Positions 22,977 to 32,610 of a stretch of DNA of 64,000 bases are shown here, in pieces. Numbering within the stretch: the first letter of the stretch is position 1; every line of letters starts with the position of its first letter. The position numbers were made by a program, and so were the translations under genes. Source of the stretch: Burhinus oedicnemus (taxonomy: Eukaryota; Chordata; Aves; Charadriiformes; Burhinidae); the NCBI GenBank assembly GCA_008921705.1, contig VFFE01006709.1, positions 375,619-439,618 of the forward strand, written 5' to 3'. The notes under the pieces were generated by a model. The model saw nothing but the letters and a program-made list of their open reading frames with translations, did not search any database and was not told where the DNA came from.

Positions 22977-25900
22977 GAGTTTTGTAGTAACTTGAGGTTG
23001 TCATCCTGAAACTTGGTACCAATAGGAGGAAACAGTGCAGCTATGATCCAGAATAGGTTTCAAAAAAAAGGGCTTCAAAACAATGGGAAGTACATAAACT
23101 TAATTTATATATCTTCAATTCTCAAACATTTTCTGTCATACTACGTGGCTGGGTCTGTCTACTCAAAATGTTTCTTGACAGAATGCTTCAACTGGAAAAC
23201 ATTTGCAGACAATATGCTGATAGTGGATATAAAATGCCTTAGCTTTACACAGGACCCTAAAACTTGTTTCTTTTGCATCTGACACAGTTTCTCCGGGAGA
23301 GCGGTGGCTCAGAGAAGCAGCTTAGGAAGAAGCAACTGTAAGTTCTTCTGTTTCTTCAGGGAAGCTTGTACAACATTTAGTTATGTATGCCAAAAAGCCA
23401 AGTATAGGTGAAAAAGATTCAAGTATCACCAGTGTTTAGCATTGTGCTCAAATTATTTTAGCTTAGGTTAATCATTCCTATTTGCATTAAAAGTGTCTTG
23501 CTTTTTCAGGCTCTTCTGATTGAATGCTGTCTATTCATTGTGCTCCAGACCCACATAACATTATTCAGATCAGATATCCAGTGCTTTTACCACAGATGTG
23601 CAGACGCTTCCTAAATTTCCAAAGCAATGTTGACACTGACAAAAATACTGGGAGGGGTTGGGGGAGGAAAGCTCCATGTTCTGGGAAGTGACTCCTGTGT
23701 CTTCTATACCCCACGTCAGGAGCAAGCAGCATCTGGGTCTAATGCTGGGCTTCTCAGGGAGGTTGAATAGATTGAAGGAAAGGTTGAATATATTGATAGA
23801 AATAGTTGCTGTGCTAGTTAAATTCCACATCGGGATTGTTATGTCACACACCATCTTCTGCTAGACCTTTCCATCTAGAGTAGTCTGTGACTGTGAAAGC
23901 ACTGGAGTTACGTTTCCCCCTTTCATTGTCAATTTAGAAAGTCATCTCTGGTCTGAGTCCAGTCACTCTCTGAGTCGTTGCGATGTTTTATTCATGATGC
24001 TGCTTGCAGGGGGAAAAGCCACGCAGAATTCTCCAGGATGTAGTCCACAGTAAATAGAGTGTCCACGTATTAAAACGGCTGATAGCACACAAGTCATGAG
24101 GAAGAGAAGTACCTGGAAGTGGAAACCAAGAGATAGAATGGAGTGAAAAGAAATTTTTCTTCTCCTGTTCTACTTATAGGTGTAACCCTTAAATTATAAA
24201 GCTCCAGCTGGCCTCCAGCTCTACTCATTCTTTTGTCTTTTTGTTAGGCTCTTAATTATTAATAACACATAATTCAAAATTCACCCGTAGACCCAGCAGA
24301 CCTCTTGCCTGGTGTGGGGAACGCGTTTAGGAGATTCTGAGGACTCTCTTGCCCCCAGAGCGTTGGCTGGTACGGTGTGTGCACCGACTGTGTGGTGGGA
24401 TCGCAGCTATGCAGACCCCTCGGCTTCTTCTAGATGGTAGCACCAAAAGTTGAAGAGCCGGTGTGTCGACTTTTAGGGGTGGTTTCTGTGCCAGCTGTCC
24501 TGCAGCAATCTAAAGCACAGTTTTAGGAGAAAGGAGCACTGGTTAGCGGGAAGCAGGATTCTCTGGGCTGAGAGTCAGATAAACTTGGCTCCCTTGTTGC
24601 ACTTGCGTTTGCAATTCTTGTGCTACTGATGTTTATTCTGGACCTTTGGTATTTCGGAGTGTTATTTTATTTTAAACTAGTGCCAACTTTGATTACAAAG
24701 ACAGCTTCAAAAAATCAAAAGTTACAACCTCACACACGCTTACACCTAAAGCAAAAATATTTTATTTAGTCAGGCTACAAATTTATTATTTTTTTTAAAT
24801 TTTGGACCTTTAAATGTAATGTGTAGATATTTTAATGCCTCCCTCATTTTTTTTTTTCTTCTTTCCTATGGCAGAATTAACAACGTTTTGTCCCATCACT
24901 TTTTCTTCTTGCCACTTTGTAATTCCTCAAAACTGAGGAATAAAAGCCAAAACTTTAGAATGAAAAAAAAGAAAAATGGAGAATTGGGGAAGGAGGAGAA
25001 GGGGACAGAGAAGAGTGGTAGCTATTATTTTTTTCCTGTTGTGCTTTGTAACAGGAGAACGGGGAGACCAACATTTTTGGGTTTTTTAACCTTAATGAGA
25101 AATACAAAACTTTCATGAAATCTGGTTTTGAAGGCAGACCATTTTCAAATTAAATTTCCCCCAGCTCTAGCACTAACAGCTTTTGCTCTTACCTGTCAAA
25201 TAACAGGAGGCTTTAAAGGCTGCTGGTTTGCTCCAATCCAACAGGAGTTACAAGCATGTGACTTCATGCATTTTCAAGTAGTCTTTTTAAGATTAGCTTA
25301 ATTGATGTTCTACAGGACTGTGGATGTAGTTAAAGTTAAGTACGTGATTAAGTGGTTTGTTGGAACCAAGCCAGAGCACTTAACACCTTGCTGAATCCAC
25401 TTCTTAGTCTGAATGTGTGTAATATACAGTCATGGGGAATTGTGTCTGTCTTCTAAGAAACGAGAATTTTTCCTATTCCAAACCCACTGCTCTTCCTTGC
25501 TTTCATTTTTTAAATGTACTCTCTTTCTAAGCCCACCTCTCCGTGCGCTCCCCTTCTAAACATAAAAATACTGAAACACACGTGCTCTTTATTTTTTGAC
25601 TGTGCACAGGTGAATGTTTTCCTCCCTCCAGCTGTGTAGAAACCAAATGTCAGCTCAGCAATGTTACTTTTTTTTTTTCCTCATTGATATTCCAAAATGG
25701 CATTTCCATAGGACTCTTTGTTAAAAGTGAATAGCTGGGGAAAAAATAAATAAGTAAAAAAAGATACTGATGCCTTTTCTATTATGATAATTTTTTCACA
25801 GTAGACTGTGGCATACGTGTTGCTTTCCTGGGACGCTGGAAGTTTGGTTAGGTGTTCAGAATGTGATAATGCTGGTTTGCATTTACAAGGACTAATAACA

Positions 25901-26146
25901 GGGATCCAGGAATAGATAAACATGACGGGGGATTTCCATCGCCTTAGCCAGCTATTCAGAAAGTGGGAGAATTAAACAATACTTACAGTATGTTTTAACA
26001 ATAAAAAATCCTGGACAACTGGACTTCAGCACTGCTTGTTCTGCAGTTAATTTTGGATAGGAAAAGTTCAAGCAATTTTGGCACTCTCATCAGGTGGGAT
26101 CCTGGGATTAATTATTGTTCAGTAATCAAGTTTTTGGGTTTTTTTT
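22719..26146. other. Gene-free stretch up to the assembly gap
   Basis: Contains an A28 run at 22945-22972, an imperfect 21-bp-period duplication at 23760-23796 (AGGTTGAATAGATTGA and AGGTTGAATATATTGA), and a CpG-richer segment at about 24290-24480. One small exon-like segment is at 23288-23337. The remaining open frames are short and unrecognised. Confidence 0.5.
22945..22972 (+). repeat. Poly-A run, 28 bases
   Basis: Uninterrupted A28 with no transposon body recognisable immediately upstream, so it is not clearly a retroposon tail. Confidence 0.95.
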
Positions 26147-26497
26147 NNNNNNNNNNNNNNNNNNNNNNNNNNNNNNNNNNNNNNNNNNNNNNNNNNNNNN
26201 NNNNNNNNNNNNNNNNNNNNNNNNNNNNNNNNNNNNNNNNNNNNNNNNNNNNNNNNNNNNNNNNNNNNNNNNNNNNNNNNNNNNNNNNNNNNNNNNNNNN
26301 NNNNNNNNNNNNNNNNNNNNNNNNNNNNNNNNNNNNNNNNNNNNNNNNNNNNNNNNNNNNNNNNNNNNNNNNNNNNNNNNNNNNNNNNNNNNNNNNNNNN
26401 NNNNNNNNNNNNNNNNNNNNNNNNNNNNNNNNNNNNNNNNNNNNNNNNNNNNNNNNNNNNNNNNNNNNNNNNNNNNNNNNNNNNNNNNNNNNNNNNN
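26147..26497. other. Assembly gap of 351 N
   Basis: Unsequenced bases. The left edge ends in T8 and the right edge begins TG followed by T18. The gap probably sits in a T-rich simple repeat that blocked assembly. Translations spanning it are meaningless. Confidence 0.98.
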
Positions 26498-26780
26498 TGT
26501 TTTTTTTTTTTTTTTTTTCTGAATACCAAGGCCTAATCTGGGCGGAGGGAAGGACTTCAGAATAATTTCCTAAAAGGCTAAAGGAACTCAGAAGAGAGGG
26601 AAGCGGAAAGTGGGCTGCAGTTCCTGCCAGCTGGCCGGAGCTCAGCCCCAGCGAGACAGCCCGTGCTGCCAGTCCCCAGGAATGCGCTGGCAGCCAGCAC
26701 CTTACCCAGCCTGTCCCCTCCCAGGTGGGAGAAGGCGGGCGAAGCAGTCCTTTCCTTGCTGGGATTTGCCATGTGATATA
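26498..26780. other. GC-richer patch right of the gap
   Basis: After the T-run, about 26535-26775 is distinctly GC-richer than its surroundings and carries several CpG (GGGCGGA, AAGCGG, GGCCGG, AATGCGC, GGGCGAAG). It includes CAGCTGG and CCAGGTGGGAG E-box-like words. Open frames on both strands here show no family resemblance. It could be a small CpG-containing regulatory element or part of a GC-rich feature extending into the gap. Confidence 0.35.
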
Positions 26781-27269
26781 TCGGACTATTTTAGATATAT
26801 TACATTAATATTTCTGGCTTTAAATTGGGAACGGCTGTGGTTAAAGTATCCTGGATTCTGTGGTCAAATAGTTGGTGTTGGCAATTTCTGTGGTCACATA
26901 TTTGGTAGCTAATGCTTTTTATGAATTCCAGATTTTTCTCCTGTGGGATAATTGTGCCTCCGGAGTTAACGCTGGAAGGCTGTCACTTGGTCATGTTTGT
27001 TGCTTTCTCCTTGAAGATCACAGCTCTTTCTTTGCTTCTACCACAGATACACCAGTAGGAAGACAACAGAATGTCCCTTTAGCTACAGCTAGTAATATCT
27101 ATCTGCACAAATGAGCACGCGTTTTCCCTAGAATATGTTGTTTTGTGCTATTCTGTCAGTATATTGACTTGCTTTAAAGCTCATGCTGAAAGGACTCCTA
27201 GTGAGTGCTGTTGGTTGGTTTAGGAGATGGAATTACTCACCTTTTCTGAATGAGAAGAGCTATGTTCTG

Positions 27270-27560
27270 AAATATGCGGTTTTAATTCAGTGAAGCTGGG
27301 CTAATTAACCCAAGCTAAAGATCGCGTCCACTGAGGGCCTTTTTCATTCAAGGAAGAAATGGCGGTGGCTGACTATGAAATGGGACAAATAAAATTAGCT
27401 GTTATGAAAAAGAAAAACACTCGGTGAATTTCTGCTTTGTGTTTGGGAAGGCCCTGAATGGGCCACTTTCCACCCAGAATATGATGCAGGCGTGTGTTTA
27501 ATGCCAGCGCAGAAGCTGGTAAAATTACATAGTACTGTCCAGCCTTTTCAAGGGCAACTC
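27270..27560. promoter_or_regulatory. Candidate conserved non-coding element
   Basis: Non-repetitive DNA with a near-symmetric homeodomain site GGGCTAATTAACCC (27298-27311), a rare GATCGCGTCC word, ATGGCGGTGGCTGAC, and GGCCCTGAATGGGCC, an imperfect inverted pair. CpG and TAATTA words are mixed over about 250 bases. By eye this is among the most enhancer-like parts of the window. Conservation was not testable. Confidence 0.3.
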
Positions 27561-29287
27561 ACAGGCACGTGTTTTAGCAAGACGCTTTGAATTCTTTCAC
27601 CCTTCCATAGGCGGATATTTGTAACAAATCTAGGAACACAGAGAAGTCTGCAAGAATTATACAAACAGAATTTAACAATATTGTAAAGGAAGCAGACACA
27701 GTGATTTTGTTGACCGTAGTCTGGTTAAATACACATCGTGTAAAGTCTGACAAAGGTTTAGGAGAAGTGTGGGGTGTTTTTAGAAAAGGGAAAAAGGTGG
27801 GGGATAGGAGCATAACTCATGCCAATGAGCTCAAGGAAACTAAATCTTTTTAAAGTCTAGTTTTTGACAGATTGTACATTTTGCTGGCAAAAGTATCCTA
27901 TTATAATAATATATTTAGATGTTGATAAAGTTCTGAATTTAGTAATGCACCAAATTTTGTTTAATCAGTCACCAGTATACAATAAATGCTGTATATTTTA
28001 AGTGGATTTAAAGTGCGCTTGAGTAAAATTCATATATACATGTACACAGGAGTACTCACTCTATTTTTGCTTGTACTGTTACGCTAGTGGAAAAAAATTA
28101 AAGGATACCCCTTCAAAGTTTTTAACAATCAAGTTGTAGAAAAGATGCTTTTCATTTACCAGTGCCTTTTTGCTGTCGGAAATCTGAGTATATAGCCATG
28201 AAGGCCAGCTGTTTTCTCCTTATGACATTAGTAAAAAGAAAAAACTTGAAACAATGTGCCTTGTTTAGAGTATTTCTGGGACAAATTTCCCAGAATTTTC
28301 CTACTGCTTTTTCATTCCTTTATGTAAAATACCCATAACCCCTCTTCCTTGATGAGGTGGCAAAACATCCAAATACACTGGCTGATTTCTATGAGATCAA
28401 TTTCCAGCTCTCCTTTGCTTCATTGTCCTGAAATGCATCTTTCTGCCTACTAATTACTAAAAGGATATGCAGTCTGAGAGTATTGGACACTTCTGGGTTT
28501 CATTAAATTAGACTGAGGCTGCAGTGAAAAAGTGGAAGATGATGATTCTTGGCTGTTCTCTTCTTTCATCCTGACGTACTTGGGGAAAGAAAGGAAGAAA
28601 AAATGTCCTTTGCCTTTGGGAGACTGGTTGGTTTGTGTGCAGGGTTGTGCACGTGTATACGTATCCGTGTATGCCATCTAACCAGGAAAAACAGTGCGTT
28701 AGAGATAATGAACTTAGTTCCTTCACTCTTTTTGGCTGGCTAAAATTCACATTTTAAAATCATTCACCATATTGGCACAAGTAGGAAATGTCACTGTCTG
28801 ATATAAAAATCATGTGACTTAGCAGCGGTTTGGAGAATTAAGGAAAACATCAAAAGCTGCCAGACTGCATGTGGTCTTGCAAAAATTTGCAATACTGTGT
28901 GGGTGTACTGGTACACCTGCCACTGGATCACTTGAAAGAGAGAGCCCCTGGAGCAGCAGTCCCACTATTGTGGTGTTATAGTCCTCTTCACATCCCTCTC
29001 CTGCAACTGAAACTTGGCCTCCCATTTACTGTTAGGGAAAACTGTTCTTCAGGCATCTTTGTCTTTGAGATTGTCTCCCCTCCAGGTGCTGTGGTTTTGG
29101 TGAAATAAAGGCGGAGTGTGAAATTCCCATCTTTTGAACTCCAGTTTGAAGATGAAAGAAACTTCTCAATGGGAAGGACTGTATTTTCTAGAGCAATAGT
29201 GAAATTATAGGATTATTGTTTTGAATCCCATTACATCTCTGGGCGGACGGGTCCAATCTGTGATGGAATTTATTTCTGTTTTGGCAG

Positions 29288-29377
29288 GCAATCTCATCTG
29301 GATTTAATCTTGATATGGGACATATTAATACAAAAGATAGACAAGCATTAATTGTGATGGCCGGATTAAGAAGAAAG
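29288..29377 (+). other. Unproven exon candidate, 30 codons, phase 0-0
   Basis: A pyrimidine-rich acceptor (TTTATTTCTGTTTTGGCAG) precedes 90 bases open in only one frame, followed by donor AAG|GTAAAA. The frame starts AISSGFNLDMG and ends VMAGLRRK. I do not recognise the protein. Pseudo-exons with this quality of splice signal occur by chance many times in 64 kb, and no neighbouring exon with a matching phase is evident. Confidence 0.15.
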
Positions 29378-29799
29378 GTAAAAAGAAAACCAGTGAGAGC
29401 ACATTTTTATAAGCAAGCAGGACAGAGAGCTGTAATGAGTAAGTGGGAAGAGCACAATAAGAGGTTTGGAAAATGCATTTTGTGGAAAGGAAGACTTCTA
29501 TTTTAAAATAGTTTTTATATTACATTATGTATCTGGCAGAACGTCTGATTCTTCTAGCTTAATGAGAATGCAAGCCAATGTCCAAAGTCTCTGTAAACTA
29601 AGAATCGATCGTTTGCAGGGTTTTCCCTCCTCTGTTCATGCTCATTCTTTTCCTTTAAATTCCAACATGTTGGGTATTTTATATTATTACTGTTCTGACT
29701 CTTGCATCGATGATAACAAGGGTCTCTTGCCTTTCTGTAGCTCTTGGGTGCTAGCTGGTGCTTTCATAATGCTTTTTATCTTTCTAATACTTTCCAGAC

Positions 29800-29925
29800 A
29801 TTGACTAATTAATCTTAACAACACCCTGTCAAGGAGGTAGAATAATTCAGTGATGTTATTTACAGATGAGAAATCAAAGGAAGGGAAGTGAAGCAAATGG
29901 TTCAGAAAGACAGTACAGATGGGAA
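29800..29925 (-). mobile_element. MIR-like SINE fossil
   Basis: The plus strand reads TAATTAATCTTAACAACACC, then GGAGGTAGAATAATT, then TTTACAGATGAGAAATCAAAG. This follows the reverse complement of the MIR consensus in the same order: the ATCCTCACAACAACCC, GAGGTAG and TTTACAGATGAGGAAACTGAG blocks. The region to about 29925 continues with weaker similarity. MIR was active in early amniote ancestors, and copies in birds are few and degraded. The assignment rests on remembered consensus, not on an alignment; a related CORE-SINE is possible. The 145-codon minus open frame across it (29687-30124) is therefore not a gene. Confidence 0.65.
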
Positions 29926-32510
29926 TAAAGGCCACTGGTATATGCAGATCTGCCTGGCAATCAGGTAACTGCAACGTAGTTCTCATCTGTAAAAGCTGTT
30001 CTGATTCTTTGCTCCTAAATGTAATATTTCTTTCGCAATTTTTAATTCTCATTTGGTTTAAAAGAAGCAGGAATGGGCTCATGACTAATTTGGCAAATTT
30101 GAGGCAACTTTTTATTAAAGACAACCTTGTTCACTAGAAGGGTTTCTGGCACTCTTCCAGTCCTTTTGAGACCATTTTAAGATTCTCTTACAATGTAAAG
30201 GCTTTCTTAATTATTACGCTGTTCATTTTGCCATACAGTATACTACATTAAGTTTAACATTCCCCTCATCTGTCTCTTGGGGAAATACAGTAACAGTTAT
30301 GAGAGAGATATCTACTGAACCATTTTTTAAATAATCTTTATGCACTTTAAGTAATTTTCCAAAAAGGAAGTTAAACAAGTGAAAAAATGGTATTGTCAGA
30401 GGAATAATCTTTAATAAAGGCAGGAAACAAAGTATGTTTTTTAATATATCATATAAGGCATCTACAGTGAACTTCAGTTACAAAGAAAAAAAATTCCTAC
30501 CCTAGCAATATATTGAGAAGTGAAATACCATCCTCACTTTCAGCTGGCCGAGTCCTTCTTAATTAACATATTTGCTAGGGATTTGTCAGATCTTAGAAGA
30601 CTGATAAGGATGCTCTTTTATGTAGGATAATTTTTGTTCTAGTTAGTTAACGGTCAGACTGCTTTGTGGCCCTCAATAAAGCTGTGGTGGCCATGCTCAA
30701 AGTGCATACTGAGCAGATGGCTTTCCCCCTTGGAAAATGTATTTTACTCCTGTCCTTTCTGTTCACTTCGTGTTTATGGTTTGCATTGACAGAGCTTGTC
30801 CATGCGCTGCTGAGGGAGAGCTTATCAGAACTTAGATTTTTAAAAGATTTTTTGTCTTTATATTTCACACATTTTAAGTTTGTTTGTTTTAACTACTTTG
30901 AAGGAAGTGTAAAACTTTTCCCTTCCTCCATCCCTCTTCCCTCACCTCCCCTTTCCCCAGGTAAAAAAACCCGCTCTTTCTGGATTACAAAGTCATTTTG
31001 TGGCCCAGAATAGCCCACCCTTCTGAACAACCCTCCCTTTCCCCCGCATCTCAGTTCTCCCCCACCTCTACAATGCTTTTAAATATAGGCTTGAGTACCT
31101 GCCAGCTGCATGCCCAGCCCTCAAAGTGCAGTTTGTGGGGGGGATCATCTTTCTGCCTTCACTTGCAACCAGTGAGGAAAAAGATCCTGGAACAGTGGAG
31201 GATATTTCATATTTTGAGTTCTATTATTTAATTTAATCTCCTCTTTGCTTACTTGGCAAGGCAGCTGATCCACCAAGAACTGCACATGTCAGATGTTTTG
31301 TAACTCGCTGTGGTTAGAAGGAATCAATATTGTGCCCCTGGAGGCTCAAGTTGGGGATGCTTTACTCCATAATCTTCCCTAGGTCTCCAAATAAAACAAC
31401 AACAAGAATTTCAGGCTTGCTTACAGTAGTTCTGCTGGATCAGTAAAGCAGTTTGGGCGTAGACAGCTGTTTTCCTTTCAGGATGTGGGGGAGTTGAATC
31501 ATGGAGTGTGAGGGCAAAATAGTTCCATGATAGAGGCTATTAGGGAAAATTTATCTTAATGGAAGGAGACAATTCCAAACAGAATGGAGAAGTGAGTGGT
31601 TATGGCTCTAGGTGAACTATCAAAGATGATAATTTGGCAAATTTTCTTCTTTGCTTCATTTGTATGATCCCGGTGAACAGACTTGTGCGTTTCATTCTTT
31701 GGGTTTAGTCTAGCTATGGACAGGTGAACGTGATCTCCACAGTGAAATGTTTCCACCTGAACAAATTCCATCAGGAATAAATCAGTTCAGCTGTTTGCTA
31801 TTTGGTATTTCTGGTCTGTGGTTCATGCCCATTGGAAGTTGCATTCTCTGCTGATTCAGTGTGACAGAAGCAAGTGAGAAGTCGACAGACACGTGAGCCC
31901 CTTTGATGAGAACTGTCCCATGAGTATTTGTACAACTGTTCGTCTTTCACTTCCTGCAGATGTTCAGGCAAAAGCAGAGGTACACATCCACAGACAAGTC
32001 TAAATATAGCAAATACTATAAACGAGAAATTGCTTGTAGATGTTAGAATTGTACAGGACTAAGAGTCTTGAGAAGGTATCCTTCTGGCTTGCATAAATGT
32101 GTGAAATAATTCAATGAACTGGAGAGGCGAGGCATCCTCTAACCCTTATGTGGGCCATGTTCTAACATGTATTGTTTTCTTTTGCACAGGAACAACCAGC
32201 TTGGTTTGTTGTGGCTCCTCAGCTCAAGAAACCCGTGCTGACTGGGATAAGGAAATGATTTTGACGCAGCTTCTTGCAGCCTTTTTTAGAGGTAAGTCAA
32301 GTGCTATATGCTTGAGCATGGAGATGCAGATGATCCACGTATTAATTTTTATTTTTAATTTTGTAACCATGGAAGGGGTAAGGTCAGATGGTCTAACGAT
32401 ACAGCCATCTTTTACCTCCTCGGATACTTAAAAACATTGAAAGCTCTTTAAACTACCCATGTGGCAGCAGGCGTGATGAATGAGACAAGGTCAAGTACTG
32501 CACTGATAAC
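29926..32510. other. AT-rich stretch without recognisable gene
   Basis: Unique-looking sequence with one exon candidate at 32190-32291. An open frame of 115 codons at 30666-31013 has no recognisable domain and ends in a proline/serine-rich segment derived from a C/T-rich tract at 30918-30960. No transposon ends were seen. Confidence 0.5.
32190..32291 (+). other. Unproven exon candidate, 102 bases, phase 1-1
   Basis: The acceptor TTGTTTTCTTTTGCACAG and the donor AGAG|GTAAGT are both close to consensus. Between them one frame stays open for 33 codons, from TTSLVCCGSS to LLAAFFR. The other two frames have stops. The length is a multiple of three and both borders are phase 1, so inclusion would not shift a reading frame. 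I do not recognise the peptide. It could equally be a chance pseudo-exon or an exon of a non-coding transcript. Confidence 0.18.
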
Positions 32511-32610
32511 ATCATAGAAATTGATAGAAAAGGCCCGTTAAGTCATCTTGTCTATCTCCTTGCCAGCACAGGATTATTCCCTGCAGTATATTTTCTAATG
32601 CTCTGTTCAC
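32511..32610 (-). mobile_element. Ancient CR1/L3-like LINE 3' fragment
   Basis: The plus strand ATCATAGAAATTGATAGAAA, then GGCCCGTTAAGTCATCTTGT, then CTCCTTGCCAGCACAGGATT, then CCCTGCAGTATATTTTCTAA is the reverse complement of the 3' end of an old CR1/L3-type LINE family known from birds and reptiles. The order of blocks is preserved (terminal repeat, GTTAAGTCAT, CCTTGCCAG, GCAGTATATT). It is clearly more divergent than the avian CR1 copies in this window and is 5'-truncated, as usual for CR1. Confidence 0.72.

Larger units (their letters stand above)
26781..29799. other. Gene-free stretch with one enhancer-like block
   Basis: No gene recognised. The segment at 27270-27560 is listed separately as a regulatory candidate, and 29288-29377 as an exon candidate. 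A STAT-type TTCCCAGAA site at 28287-28295 forms an inverted pair with TTCTGGGA at 28274-28281. The remaining open frames are short. Confidence 0.5.

Noticed and set aside
26053..26565. Open frames spanning the assembly gap
   Set aside because: They consist mainly of unknown residues from N bases plus phenylalanine or lysine runs from the poly-T edges.
29687..30124. 145-codon minus-strand open frame
   Set aside because: It runs through the MIR-like fossil and shows no protein family resemblance.
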